DNA of 64,000 nt from Microcoleus sp. bin38.metabat.b11b12b14.051 (GCF_013299165.1 NZ_JAAFKD010000005.1:1-64000); one strand, 5' to 3'; shown: positions 44,037 to 53,566, counted from the first letter of the stretch. The notes: a model not told the origin generated them from the sequence alone. A program made the numbers and translations.

Positions 44037-44244
44037 ATTTTTTATCCTAAATAGCTGTTAATTTCAAAGCCAACTTGAATCGTGTAATTACAACTACCAC
44101 TCTTGTCCTTGTTGCGGTGACAAAGGGCGGTTTTTTGCAATCAACCTTAAAGTTTTGCTAAAATTATTAACATATTATCATTAATTACATAAACTACATA
44201 AGTTTTAATTATCAAAATTAGAGTTTTGCTGTTTGGCTATAGGG

Positions 44245-44357
44245 CAATACGGTTTACTTAAGACTGTTCAGTCTATAAAATCATGTGAAAAATAAACACT
44301 GCGATTGCTTCGCGGGTACGCTCGCAATGACAAAAAAACTTTAAGTGAACCGTATTG
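44245..44357. mobile_element. MITE copy 3 (CAATACGG-family)
   Basis: 113 bp with ends CAATACGGTTTACTTAAG and CTTTAAGTGAACCGTATTG, and a perfect 10-bp target duplication GGCTATAGGG on both sides. Interior (GACTGTTCAGTC; GCGATTGCTTCGCGGGTACG) is non-coding. Confidence 0.85.
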
Positions 44358-44595
44358 GGCTATAGGGATTTAAACCTTTTGTCAGCTCAACTTTTATCTG
44401 AAAATTGGGATCTATTAAGAGCGATCGCACCCACAGTCTCAGCTTCTCAGAATAGGCTGCCAAAGATACTTAAATAAATTTAACTTGACTTATTGCTTAA
44501 GATGTGATGTTATACAAAAAACAAAAAAGACTCAGAAGGATTTGACTGTCTCTGGTCTAAAATCTAAAATCCAAAATCCAAAATCCAAAATCGAT

Positions 44596-45054
44596 TTACT
44601 CGCCTTCTACTTTTTCGGTATTGCCGCCCTTGACCCAACCTTCGCGGTTGCCATCTTCCACTCGAATCCGCTGCCACTCTTTGTCCGGTGAATCTTCCAA
44701 AACTACGACTTTTTCTTTGTAACCAACACCGCCAATGCGGTTGGAGTCGCGGTTGGCACTATCCCGGAGAATTAAACCGATCGGCTGAGTGACTAAAGCT
44801 CGGTAAGTTCCAGGTTCCAGCGGTTTCGGAGACGAGGCATCGCTAGAGGTAGAAACAGGGCTGGCTTTGGCTGTTGACTTGGCCCCGGCGGCGATCTGAA
44901 CTGCTGTTTTATCGTTAGGAAACACAGGTCTTTCGGGCGCGGTAGTTAGCTTGGCGGCAAAGTAAAGTGCAGCAGCTACGCTAGCGCCTGCCATTAGGAC
45001 GATCGCTAGCAGAAAACCCACTAAAAACTTGAAAACGCTATAGACACTGTTCAT
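44596..45054 (-). CDS. Membrane-anchored SH3 domain protein, copy B
   Basis: 152 residues, identical to copy A. N-terminal anchor MNSVYSVFKFLVGFLLAIVL, linker, and SH3 domain ending NREGWVKGGNTEKVEGE. It lies downstream of the intact ycf46 in the same direction, with the heptamer repeats and about 300 bp between them. Confidence 0.8.
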   Translation of the reverse strand: MNSVYSVFKFLVGFLLAIVLMAGASVAAALYFAAKLTTAPERPVFPNDKTAVQIAAGAKSTAKASPVSTSSDASSPKPLEPGTYRALVTQPIGLILRDSANRDSNRIGGVGYKEKVVVLEDSPDKEWQRIRVEDGNREGWVKGGNTEKVEGE

Positions 45055-45929
45055 ATGAAGAAGGAAGAAGGAAGAAGGAAGAAGGAAGAAGGAAGAGGGA
45101 AGAAGGAAGAGGGAAGAAGAAAGACGGAAGACGGAAGAAGAAAGACGGAAGACGGAAGACGGAAGAAGGAAGAAGGAAGAAGAAAGACGGAAGACGGAAG
45201 ACGGAAGACGGAAGACGGAATCGGGAATTGCGAATTGGGAATCGGGAATCGGGAATCGGGAAAATCGGGCTGGGTGGAATAGACTACGGGAGAAAAAAAA
45301 ATTCAGCTTCTGGCGAATGCCGAATGCTGTCTGCACAATGTCTTCGTGAGACTATCCCTGAATCCGGCGGCTCAAACTGCCGTATCTAGAAGCAAGGCGA
45401 GCTTTTCCAGCAGCAGCCCAATCTTGCAAAAATTGGATTTGCTCGCTCGCCGTTCGGGCTAAGGGCACCATCTGACTCGCTGATTCTAAAATATCATCAG
45501 TAGTAAAGTCTCGATTTTGGCTAAACCCAATGTGCATGGCTTCAATCAAAGTTTGCTCGATTTCGGCTCCTGAAAAATCAGGAGTTTCGTAAGCCAAGCG
45601 CTCTAGATCGTAGTTTTTGATGCTGTGCGATCGCAACCGCAACAAATGTACCTCAAAAATCGCCCGCCGTTCCTCCTGACTTGGCAAACCTACAAAAAAT
45701 ATTTCGTCAAACCTGCCTTTTCTGAGCATTTCCGGCGGCAAAGACTGAATGTTGTTCGCCGTAGCGACGACAAACACCGGCGAAGTTTTTTCAGCCAACC
45801 AAGTAATAAAAGTCCCGAACACGCGGCTGGTTGTCCCCGAATCGCCTTTACCATCCAATCCCGAAAAAGCTTTGTCAATCTCGTCAATCCACAGCACGCA
45901 AGGCGCCAAGGCTTCCGCTAGCTGAATCA
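44596..45929. repeat. Segmental duplication, copy B
   Basis: Partner of 39676-41009; here the ycf46 gene continues uninterrupted, so this is the intact arrangement. Confidence 0.9.
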
Positions 45930-46860
45930 TTTGTCTGGTGCGCGATTCCGATTCCCCGACTAATCCGGCAAACAAGCGCCCGACATCCAACCGCAGTAAA
46001 GGTAAATGCCAGTGGTGGGCGATCGCCTTTGCGGTTAATGATTTGCCTGTACCTTGAATTCCCACTAACAACAAGCCTCTGGGATGTGGCAAACCGTATT
46101 GCCGCGCGCGATCGGAAAAAGCACCACCGCGCCGCAGCAGCCATTCCTTGAGATTGTCCAAACCGCCGATATCGGAGATGTTTTCGCGGGCTGGGTAAAA
46201 GTCAAGAATTTGAGTTTGGCGGATGGTTTGGCGTTTTTCTTCTAAAATAAGTTCCGCGTCGTCGGGATGCAGTTCGCCTCTGGTGGCGATCGCCTTTGCC
46301 AAGACTCGGCGAATTCGTTCGATCGACAAACCTTGACAGGAGCGCACCATTTCGTCCAGCAAACGCCCTTCTATGACCTGTCCGGTAGCCCCTAACAGTC
46401 TTTCCACCTCAATTTTTATTTCCGCCGCCGCAGGCAGGGGAAACTCCAAAACTGTGATGACTTCGCTGAGGTCTTCGGGAATCGAAATTGTCGCAGACAC
46501 GATGACAATATTTTTGGGCACAGATTTGAGGAGTCTCGCCAAATTCCGCAGCTTGCGGGAAATCGAGACATCTTCTAAAAACCGCTGAAAGTCTCGCAAA
46601 ATAAAGATTGCTGGTGCAGAGGCGGGCAATTTTTCGAGAAACTCTAAAGCTTGTAGCGGGTTGCGCTTGCCAAAACCCGCATCGTTGGGATTGCCTTGGT
46701 AGCCATCTACAAAATCCCAGATGTAGACGGCGCGAGAACCCTGTTTTTTGGCGCATTGGGCGATCGCGACTTCTACGCGCTCTTCTTCCCGTGTGGGAAT
46801 GTAGATTAGGGGGTAGCGCGATCGTAGCAGCAGTTCAAACTCGTCGCTAAAAATAGTCAT
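45352..46860 (-). CDS. ycf46: Ycf46-type AAA ATPase
   Basis: 502 residues. N-terminal domain (about 1-225) starts MTIFSDEFELLLRSRYPLIY, typical of Ycf46. AAA module: Walker A LLVGIQGTGKSLTAKAIAHH (about 270), Walker B CVLWIDEIDKAF, sensor VFVVATANNIQSLP and arginine-finger region RKGRFDEIFFVGLPS. Ycf46 is encoded on many plastid genomes; in Synechocystis relatives have been linked to inorganic carbon response. Substrate unknown. A 3'-truncated copy lies at 40432. Confidence 0.92.
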   Translation of the reverse strand: MTIFSDEFELLLRSRYPLIYIPTREEERVEVAIAQCAKKQGSRAVYIWDFVDGYQGNPNDAGFGKRNPLQALEFLEKLPASAPAIFILRDFQRFLEDVSISRKLRNLARLLKSVPKNIVIVSATISIPEDLSEVITVLEFPLPAAAEIKIEVERLLGATGQVIEGRLLDEMVRSCQGLSIERIRRVLAKAIATRGELHPDDAELILEEKRQTIRQTQILDFYPARENISDIGGLDNLKEWLLRRGGAFSDRARQYGLPHPRGLLLVGIQGTGKSLTAKAIAHHWHLPLLRLDVGRLFAGLVGESESRTRQMIQLAEALAPCVLWIDEIDKAFSGLDGKGDSGTTSRVFGTFITWLAEKTSPVFVVATANNIQSLPPEMLRKGRFDEIFFVGLPSQEERRAIFEVHLLRLRSHSIKNYDLERLAYETPDFSGAEIEQTLIEAMHIGFSQNRDFTTDDILESASQMVPLARTASEQIQFLQDWAAAGKARLASRYGSLSRRIQG

Positions 46861-46865
46861 TAGTT

Positions 46866-46978
46866 ATTAGTCATTTGTCAGTTGGCAGTAGGCAGTTGGC
46901 AGTTGTCAGTTGGCCGTGGTAATTGGTAAATTGGTAATTAGTAATTAGTAATTAGTAATTAGTAATTGCCATTGAGAA
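46866..46978. repeat. CAGTTGG and TAATTAG heptamer runs
   Basis: GTCAGTTGGCAGTAGGCAGT and AGTAATTAGTAATTAGTAAT runs directly upstream of ycf46; another CTACTGACAACTGC run is at 47083-47125. Confidence 0.85.
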
Positions 46979-46980
46979 CT

Positions 46981-47074
46981 AAGGGACTTGCGTATAAATA
47001 AAATCTCAGCCATGCAATTGTCTTGTCGAAGGAGCAACAAACTGATTGGTATAGTATTAAGCTGGAAGCCCCTA
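46981..47074. repeat. 94-bp dispersed repeat, copy 2
   Basis: AAGGGACTTGCGTATAAATA...GCTGGAAGCCCCTA; see 43559-43652. Confidence 0.75.
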
Positions 47075-47124
47075 ATAACTGCCTACTAACAACTGCCTAC
47101 TGACAACTGCCTACTGACAACTGC

Positions 47125-47643
47125 CTAAGGCAACTGCCGTTTAAGTGCTGCCAGAGATGCCCAGCGACTGTCCGATACAGATTCTGAGATTTCTGTCTCT
47201 TCTGCATCATTCTCATTTAAATCTATTCCCTGACATTCAACATCGCATAGCTGTTTGTGTGGCAGTTCCAAACACAATTGTTGGTACACCCAATCAGTCG
47301 GAGAGAAATAGCCTGTGGGAGATAAATTTTCCACCAAATCTTCTAAATCAACTTCAAATTCTCCTGAACTTGCATCAGGCTCACTCACTTTCTCTTCGAG
47401 CCAAATTATTTCCGATGATTGGATTTTTAAACGGTGATTGTATTGTTTCAGGCATCTGTGACAGCTAAGAGTCACAATTGTTTCAGCTTTCGCCTTCACA
47501 TCGAGAAAATTCCCTTTGTGAGTAACTTGCAGTCGCCCCCGCACCGGAGTCAGAGTTTCTAAGTCGGGGATAATTTCTTCAAAATCAATTACCTCTTTCC
47601 GCTCAGTTTTTGTGAGTAGATGAGGGATATAAATTGTCTCCAT
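47125..47643 (-). CDS. yceD: YceD/DUF177 family protein
   Basis: 172 residues from METIYIPHLLTKTERKEVID; two upstream ATGs (47652, 47649) are possible. Metal-type cysteines TLSCHRCLKQ (C..C) and LCDVEC near the C-terminus, with the D-L-EDLVENLSPTG core, are the DUF177 signature. In other bacteria and plants the family affects 23S rRNA processing or accumulation. It is last in the rpmH-rnpA-yidC-jag cluster, 260 bp after jag. Confidence 0.88.
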   Translation of the reverse strand: METIYIPHLLTKTERKEVIDFEEIIPDLETLTPVRGRLQVTHKGNFLDVKAKAETIVTLSCHRCLKQYNHRLKIQSSEIIWLEEKVSEPDASSGEFEVDLEDLVENLSPTGYFSPTDWVYQQLCLELPHKQLCDVECQGIDLNENDAEETEISESVSDSRWASLAALKRQLP

Positions 47644-47904
47644 AATCATCATCTTTCGCCGTTTTGTTATCCTGAACTCAAGGTAAAAGCCAGTCGATTT
47701 TAGATTTTAGATTTTAGATTGACTTCACAGATGAATCTGGGAGCTTAGCTTAAACAAAAGTCTAAAATTTGGCGATTTCCACACCTAGAGAGTCGGGGGC
47801 TTGTACCTGTTTTTGGGTGGGTCAAAAGTCAAAAGCCAAAAGTCAAAAGGAATAGCTCATTTTTGGCTTTTTCCTTTTTCCTTTTTTCTTTTTTCTTGTC
47901 ACCG
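47644..47904. repeat. Spacer with TTTAGAT and AAAAGTC heptamer runs
   Basis: ATTTTAGATTTTAGATTTTA at about 47698 and AAAAGTCAAAAGCCAAAAGT at about 47824; TTTTTCCTTTTTCCTTTTTT at 47870. No gene. Confidence 0.75.
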
Positions 47905-48378
47905 TCAGCGCAGACGCACTACCAAACGCCGATCGCTATCTTGTCCTTGACTGTAAGTTTCTATATCCTCACATTCGCTCAAAAAGCTGTGGACTTGACG
48001 GCGTTCTGCCGAAGAGAGCGATTTGAGTTCTACTTCCGCTCCCGTCGATCGCGCTTGCTCTGCTGCATATTCTGCCATCGATCGCAATTCTGCTTGTCGG
48101 CGGATGCGATAGCCGTTTAGTTCGACTGTATAAGCAATCGGTTCATCTGATTCGTGAGCGATGTTCGCAACTGTGTTGCAGAGGTACTGAATGGCATCTA
48201 GGACATTACCGTCTGGGCCAATTAATATCGCAACTTGTTCGGGCGTGAGATTGGTTTCATCTATTGTCATCCAATAGCAATCATCTTGCTGTTGGCCTAC
48301 CACGTTAGAGGGAATTGCGGACAGTTTTAGCAATTCTTCTAACCATTGCTGTCCGCGCTGCATTTCTGAGTCTTTCAT
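47905..48378 (-). CDS. jag: Jag/KhpB-type RNA-binding protein (KH and R3H domains)
   Basis: 157 residues from MKDSEMQRGQQWLEELLKLS. KH-type segment LTPEQVAILIGPDGNVLDAI (GxxG-like loop) and C-terminal R3H domain RRQAELRSMAEYAAEQARST ... LSSAERRQVHSFLSE. RNA-binding, acts with YidC neighbours in conserved clusters. The ATG at 48378 lies 8 bp after the yidC stop. Confidence 0.88.
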   Translation of the reverse strand: MKDSEMQRGQQWLEELLKLSAIPSNVVGQQQDDCYWMTIDETNLTPEQVAILIGPDGNVLDAIQYLCNTVANIAHESDEPIAYTVELNGYRIRRQAELRSMAEYAAEQARSTGAEVELKSLSSAERRQVHSFLSECEDIETYSQGQDSDRRLVVRLR

Positions 48379-48386
48379 TTTAACAA

Positions 48387-49535
48387 TCAAGCCTTTTTCT
48401 TAGTACGGCCCGGCTCGAAGGGAAGTGCATCTAATCCCTGTTCTTTTTTGGTTTTCGCCTCTGCTTCGTCCACGATTTTTTGGAGGTTTTCGGGCAGTGG
48501 TTCTCTGGACAAAATAAACGATTGAACTGTTTGGAAGATGTTCGCAATCAGCATATACATCAACACGCCAGCGGGGAGCGGGAAGAACAAAAACATCCCC
48601 GAAAATATTACAGGTGTCAGTTTGTTGACTGTAGCCTGTTGGGGGTTGTCGTTTGGCCCTTGTGCTTGTCCCGAAAGAGTTTGGTTGATGTACAAACTGA
48701 TGCCGAAGCCGAGGATCATCACTAAAATATCCCAGTGGATTGTACCGTCTGAGTCGATCGCGCCCACGCGGCCTAGAGCTTCGATAAACAGGAATCCTTT
48801 GTTAGTAGCCAATCCGGGGATTGTGCCTTGAACTGTGGCTTCACCGGGCGCTAAAGCCACGATGTTGCCCTGTTCGTCTACCTTCACAAATTCTTCGCCT
48901 TTGATAACTTTCCAGCGGGGAACAAAGTCAACTTCGCTCTTGTTTTCGGCCGCTAAAGCTTCGAGAGGTTTGCCCTCTGGGGTCTTAAATTCAACCTTGG
49001 TTGTATCGCCGACTGCGAGTTTGTCACCTGCTGGAATCACGCCCACAACTGGAGCGTGAAATGTACCCGTCACGTAAATATTTTGTGGAGGCGTAGCAAA
49101 GGCTTGCGGTTGAACAGTTTCGATTTGTTCTTTCGGCAAAACTTGGACGTTGACGCTGTAATTTACATCAGAAAAAGGCGAACCCCTCAGCGTTGCAAAC
49201 AGTGCAAATAGCACCGGCATTTGCAATACTAACGGGAAGCATCCTGCTAGAGGATTGCCAAATTCTTTGTATACTTTGCTCATTTCTTCCTGCTGTTTGG
49301 CAGGATTTTCTTTATACAGTTTTTGAATTTGATCTACTCGCTCTTTCATCAACGGCTGCGCTACTTTCATGCGCCGCATATTGCGAAGAGAGCCTGCATT
49401 TAGAGGATATAGAGCAAAGCGAATCACCAGCGTCAGAGCTACGATCGCTAAACCATAGCTTGGCACGATCCCGTAGAAAAAATCTAGGATCGGCAGCATG
49501 AGGTTGTTGGAAAGAAACGAGATACCAAAATCCAT
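48387..49535 (-). CDS. yidC: Membrane protein insertase YidC/Oxa1/Alb3
   Basis: 382 residues. First helix [20 protein letters not shown], the cytoplasmic C1 loop [40 protein letters not shown], then a cyanobacterial insertion of about 120 residues on the lumen/periplasm side ([20 protein letters not shown] ... FIEALGR) before the last three helices ([27 protein letters not shown]). Inserts proteins into plasma and thylakoid membranes. Confidence 0.95.
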   Translation of the reverse strand: MDFGISFLSNNLMLPILDFFYGIVPSYGLAIVALTLVIRFALYPLNAGSLRNMRRMKVAQPLMKERVDQIQKLYKENPAKQQEEMSKVYKEFGNPLAGCFPLVLQMPVLFALFATLRGSPFSDVNYSVNVQVLPKEQIETVQPQAFATPPQNIYVTGTFHAPVVGVIPAGDKLAVGDTTKVEFKTPEGKPLEALAAENKSEVDFVPRWKVIKGEEFVKVDEQGNIVALAPGEATVQGTIPGLATNKGFLFIEALGRVGAIDSDGTIHWDILVMILGFGISLYINQTLSGQAQGPNDNPQQATVNKLTPVIFSGMFLFFPLPAGVLMYMLIANIFQTVQSFILSREPLPENLQKIVDEAEAKTKKEQGLDALPFEPGRTKKKA

Positions 49536-49738
49536 TCGCTTTGAGTTAATTTAGGTGCTCTTTGTTTGCTGTTGAGAACTATTTTTACCCGCTGAATGCG
49601 GGCCGTCTCAACTTTTAGGCTGTTGTCTCTATCTTAGGACATTGCCTGTCGATCGACCGCCCGCTACCTGGTTCTTGTAATGAGCAAAGCCAATACTGCT
49701 AATGACTTCAGCCTCTAATCAGGGTGAAAGCGGTGAGG

Positions 49739-50131
49739 TTATTTACCTGGAGTCGCGTTAGCTTTTTGAGCTGCTGCGGGAATTTTTTCGTTAATGTAGT
49801 CATACATTGCTCGAAATTTCGGAATCGATCGCAGTTCCAAGCGGCTGCCATTTTTCAGGGTCAGCACCATATCTCCGTAACTGCCGAAACCCCGAGGTAC
49901 TGTGACGATTTTGACTATATCTGAGTAGATAACGTCTGTGCGTTCGCGCCCCATCCAACCGCTAGTTACGGATACTCGGCGGCTGGTAATCCGGTAGCGC
50001 AGCCACAGCGCCCGGACAATTGATCCTACGGCGAGGGGGATTCCTACCACAGTCAGCCCCAGCAGTAAGTTGATAATCAAGTCTCCTGGCGCGGGGCCGC
50101 CTTCATAATATACTTCCTCACGAATTCCCAT
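49739..50131 (-). CDS. PH domain-containing membrane protein
   Basis: 130 residues. Membrane helix NLLLGLTVVGIPLAVGSIVR followed by WLRYRITSRRVSVTSGWMGR, RTDVIYSDIVKIVTVPRG and GDMVLTLKNGSRLELRSIP: a bacterial PH (bPH2/YdbT-like) domain. It overlaps the rnpA stop by 14 bp and lies in the conserved rnpA-yidC interval of cyanobacteria. Function unknown. Confidence 0.85.
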   Translation of the reverse strand: MGIREEVYYEGGPAPGDLIINLLLGLTVVGIPLAVGSIVRALWLRYRITSRRVSVTSGWMGRERTDVIYSDIVKIVTVPRGFGSYGDMVLTLKNGSRLELRSIPKFRAMYDYINEKIPAAAQKANATPGK

Positions 50132-50507
50132 TTAATACCTCGGCTTCTACCAACAACTGCTCTAATTCTTGCAGAATTTCTGCATAATTGCACTCTTGTG
50201 CGATCGGACGCACGACAATTACTAAATCCCACCCGAATTTTAATCTGGGCAATAGCTGTCGCAAAGCAGCACGAATCTGGCGCTTGATCCGGTTGCGGAC
50301 TACAGCGCGCTTGCTCACCTTGAGACTGATAGAAATGCCTGTGCGAGTTGGCTGCAAGGATTTCTCGGCCGAGGGCTTGCTTGATTCGACGCTTTTGGGT
50401 TTGCGTAGAGCTCTCAAGCTGAAATGAGCGGAGTTGCGGCGCATTCCCTTGCGGTAGACGGCGCTGAAGTCTTTTCGGTGCTTGAGTCGGTTTGTAGGAG
50501 GCAACAT
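50118..50507 (-). CDS. rnpA: Ribonuclease P protein component
   Basis: 129 residues. MLPPTNRLKHRKDFSAVYRK, then GISISLKVSKRAVVRNRIKR (the RNR motif) and RAALRQL. Helps the RNase P RNA cleave tRNA 5' leaders. Between rpmH and the PH-domain gene; a spacer of 47 bp follows rpmH. Confidence 0.93.
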   Translation of the reverse strand: MLPPTNRLKHRKDFSAVYRKGMRRNSAHFSLRALRKPKSVESSKPSAEKSLQPTRTGISISLKVSKRAVVRNRIKRQIRAALRQLLPRLKFGWDLVIVVRPIAQECNYAEILQELEQLLVEAEVLNGNS

Positions 50508-50554
50508 GGCGTTGGGCGATCGCGATCATCGGCTTCTCAACCAATAGTGCAGTG

Positions 50555-50692
50555 CTAGACTGCGAGGCGGTGGCGACCTTTGCTGCGGCGGGCTTTGATT
50601 ACCAATCGACCGGTTGCGGTGCGCATTCTGGCGCGAAAACCGGATGTTCTTTTTCTTTTGCGGCTGGTTCCGTGCAGGGTTTGCTGTGTCAT
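50555..50692 (-). CDS. rpmH: 50S ribosomal protein L34
   Basis: 45 residues: [45 protein letters not shown]. Full-length L34 with the family's G-R-L-V..RR.KGR.RL end. First gene of the leftward cluster, too short for usual length cut-offs. Confidence 0.95.
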   Translation of the reverse strand: MTQQTLHGTSRKRKRTSGFRARMRTATGRLVIKARRSKGRHRLAV

Positions 50693-50829
50693 TTCGATTT
50701 CTCCCGGCTTGTTACTTTACTTTTGATTAATATTCACAATCTTCTAGTGTACCATAGAGTTGTTTTATTGGCAATCTTTTTGAAAATAGTGATATAATGA
50801 GGTTTTAATATTGTTGTTTTTAGGGAAAG

Positions 50830-51060
50830 ATAATCACAACTACTTCCAGTAATGAGCCGACGCTAGCAGATGTTATTCAAAAGCTAGACAAGCTAGACAA
50901 GCTGTCGGCTGATGTTGAGAAATTATCGGCTGAGGTTGAAAAATTTAACGACAAGTTCGACAACTACCAGAAAGCTACGCAGTGGGTTGTGCAGCTTGCT
51001 TTCAGTCTGATTGCAAGTGCGACTATTACGGTGATTATTACTTCGATTCTCCGCCGATGA
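50830..51060 (+). CDS. Small coiled-coil membrane protein, start codon uncertain
   Basis: About 76 residues: NEPTLADVIQKLDKLDKLSA, then EKLSAEVEKFNDKFDNYQKA coiled coil and a C-terminal helix WVVQLAFSLIASATITVIIT with basic end SILRR. The frame is open from 50824, but there is no ATG, GTG or TTG before the conserved part; an ATA sits after AGGGAAAG where a start would be expected. Either a rare start codon or a recent start loss. Function unknown. Confidence 0.5.
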   Translation: MITTTSSNEPTLADVIQKLDKLDKLSADVEKLSAEVEKFNDKFDNYQKATQWVVQLAFSLIASATITVIITSILRR

Positions 51061-51107
51061 GAAGTTTGGGTTGGGCGACGAGATATCGACGCTATTCCAG
51101 GTTTATT

Positions 51108-51878
51108 GGGCTGTGCATAATCTCCAGAAACCGGGTTTCTTCCCAGATACTCGTCACGCCACCAAAATTATCGCAGAAACCCGGTTTATTGGGCTTTGCA
51201 TAATTAAGGAGAAACCGGGTTTCTTGCCAAATATCTCGTCACCCAACCAAAATTATCGAAGAAACCCGGTTTCTTGGCCTTTACATAATCTCCAGAAACC
51301 GGGTTTCTTGCCAAATATCTCGTCACCCAACCAAAATTATCGAAGAAACCCGGTTTCTTGGGCTTTGCATAATTAAGGAGAAACCGGGTTTCTTGCCAAA
51401 TATCTCGTCACCCAACCAAAATTATCGAAGAAACCCGGTTTCTTGGCCTTTACATAATCTCCAGAAACCGGGTTTCTTGCCAAATATCTCGTCACCCAAC
51501 CAAAATTATCGAAGAAACCCGGTTTCTTGGGCTTTGCATAATTAAGGAGAAACCGGGTTTCTTGCCAAATATCTCGTCACCCAACCAAAATTATCGAAGA
51601 AACCCGGTTTCTTGGCCTTTACATAATCTCCAGAAACCGGGTTTCTTGCCAAATATCTCGTCACCCAACCAAAATTATCGAAGAAACCCGGTTTCTTGGG
51701 ATGTGGATAATCTCCAGAAACCGGGTTTCTTCCCAGATACTCGTCACGCTACCAAAATTATCGCAGAAACCCGGTTTCTTGGGCTGTGGATAATCTCCAG
51801 AAACCGGGTTTCTTCCCAGATACTCGTCACCCAACCAAAATTATCGCAGAAACCCGGTTTCTTGGGCTGTGGAATGAA
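51108..51878. repeat. 85-bp palindromic repeat array with alternating unit types
   Basis: About nine units of 84-86 bp. Each has AAGAAACCCGGTTTCTTGG and GAAACCGGGTTTCTTGCCAA plus TCTCGTCACCCAACCAAAAT. Middle units alternate between type A (CCTTTACATAATCTCCAGAA) and type B (GGCTTTGCATAATTAAGGAG), so a pair of about 170 bp is the higher-order unit. Reading frames in it are artefacts. The family is dispersed: 12171, 14534, 31398. Confidence 0.9.
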
Positions 51879-51886
51879 TGCTGAGT

Positions 51887-53566
51887 TTATTTGAGTTCAA
51901 CGTTTACGGTAGCAGACATCCCAGGTGCAATTCGCGATTCATAACCTTTAATGCTTTCGGCATCAAATACAACTTTCACCGGAATCCGTTGGACTACTTT
52001 AGTGAAGTTACCAGTCGCATTGTCTGGAGGCAATAAGGAAAATTGAGCGCCAGAAGCTGGGGAAAAACTATCGAGACGGCCTTCAAATTTGCGGGAGCCA
52101 AAAGCATCTAATTTGATTTCAACTTTTTGCCCTGGTTTCATGTTTGCTAGTTGCGTTTCTTTGAAGTTGGCAACTACCCACAAATCGTTGCTGACGATCG
52201 CCATTAAGGGAGTTCCAGACTGCACCCGCTGCCCGACTTCAACGGATTTGCGGCCGATTTGTCCGGCGGCGGGAGCGGTGATATTGGCGTAAGAAAGTTG
52301 CAATTGAGCATCTTTAACCGCAGCTTCCGATTGGGCGATCGCAGCCTTAGCAGCATCGTACTGCGATCGACTGACTTTAGTTTGCTCGCCCGTAGCTTGA
52401 GCCTGTTGCAATCCGCCCTTCGACGCAGCAAGTTTGGCTTCGGCGGTGCTGATTCCTTCTTGGGCTACGGCGACTTTAGCTTGAGCGCTGGCGATGCCGA
52501 CTTTAGCCTGGGCTACTTGGGCTTCGGCTTGTTTTACTCCTTCCCGAGCTTGGGCGACTGCTGCTTCGGCTGCGGTGACGCCTTCTTTGGCTTGAGCTAA
52601 CCTGGCTCTAGCTTGGGCAATTCCTTGTTGGGCTGCGGTGGTTTGGCCCATCGCTACTTCGTAGGCTGCTTTCGATGCGTCTAGTTGCTGGCGGGCGATC
52701 GCCCCTTCTTGCTGCAAGCTTTGATATCTTTGATAATCGGCTTGGGTTTTCACCAGATTAGCTTGCGCTTGCACTAACTGAGCTTGCGCCGCGGCAATAC
52801 CCGCTTCAGCTTCCGTCACTTTGGCTTGTGCTTGGGGAATTCCAGCTTCAGCTTGGGCAACTTTGGCGATCGCTGCGGGCACGCCAGCTTCTGCTTGGGC
52901 GACTGCGGCTTCTGCCGCGGGTACGCCTTGTTGGGCTTCTCTAATTGCCGCTTGGGCGGTGGAAATGCCAGCGTTGGCTGTGCCGATATCTCCTTGGGCT
53001 TGGGCTGTTTTGCCTTGGCTGGTTTGAGAAGCTAGGGCAATATTGGCGGAGGCTGCTTCGGCTTGGCGGCGGGCGTTTTCTAAGGCTGCTTGAGATTGTT
53101 GCAGTTTAACTTGGTAGTCGCGGGGGTCGAGTTTAATCAGCAGTTGTCCGGGTTTTACTTGTTGGTTGTCTTCTACCAAGACTTCGCCGACAGTACCGTT
53201 GATGCGGCTGCTGACTTGGTGGATGTGTCCGGCTACTGTGGCGTTTTCGGTTTCTTGGTGGATGGAGGCGTATTGCCAGTAGTGGTAGCCGAAGTTGCCC
53301 GCGGCGGCGATCGCCCCGATGCCCAGCGCTGCTAAAATTATCGCTTTGGTGGGCTTTTTCTTGGGTGTTGGCGGCACCGGTAGGGGTGCTTGGATTTCTG
53401 TTTCTGGGCTGGTTTTGAGTTCGGTAGGGGCGCTGACTTCTGTTTCTGGTGCGGGGATTACTGGCAGGCTTTTGGCTATGGTGTCGTCGTGAGGCTTTTC
53501 TAAGATCGCTACTGCTTTGCCGTTGCCGTTGAATTCTGCTGGGTTGATTTCGTTTGTGCCTTTCAT
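51887..53566 (-). CDS. HlyD/EmrA-family membrane fusion protein
   Basis: 559 residues. Cytoplasmic N-terminus about 75, one helix AIILAALGIGAIAAAGNFGY, then lipoyl half EVLVEDNQQVKPGQLLIKLD, a very long alpha-helical hairpin (about 155-400) built of AQA-rich repeats such as EAAVAQAREGVKQAEAQVAQ, second lipoyl half and beta barrel (ITAPAAGQIGRKSVEVGQRV; NDLWVVANFKETQLANMKPG). Periplasmic adaptor of a multidrug efflux pump. The expected MFS (EmrB) gene is absent downstream, where the 85-bp array starts. Confidence 0.9.
   Translation of the reverse strand: MKGTNEINPAEFNGNGKAVAILEKPHDDTIAKSLPVIPAPETEVSAPTELKTSPETEIQAPLPVPPTPKKKPTKAIILAALGIGAIAAAGNFGYHYWQYASIHQETENATVAGHIHQVSSRINGTVGEVLVEDNQQVKPGQLLIKLDPRDYQVKLQQSQAALENARRQAEAASANIALASQTSQGKTAQAQGDIGTANAGISTAQAAIREAQQGVPAAEAAVAQAEAGVPAAIAKVAQAEAGIPQAQAKVTEAEAGIAAAQAQLVQAQANLVKTQADYQRYQSLQQEGAIARQQLDASKAAYEVAMGQTTAAQQGIAQARARLAQAKEGVTAAEAAVAQAREGVKQAEAQVAQAKVGIASAQAKVAVAQEGISTAEAKLAASKGGLQQAQATGEQTKVSRSQYDAAKAAIAQSEAAVKDAQLQLSYANITAPAAGQIGRKSVEVGQRVQSGTPLMAIVSNDLWVVANFKETQLANMKPGQKVEIKLDAFGSRKFEGRLDSFSPASGAQFSLLPPDNATGNFTKVVQRIPVKVVFDAESIKGYESRIAPGMSATVNVELK

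Noticed and set aside
51108-51878. Possible CRISPR array
   Set aside because: Whole 85-bp units repeat with no unique spacers, each unit is itself palindromic, and there are no cas genes.
51562-51894. Reading frames of NISSPNQNYRRNPV repeats
   Set aside because: They are translations of the palindromic array.
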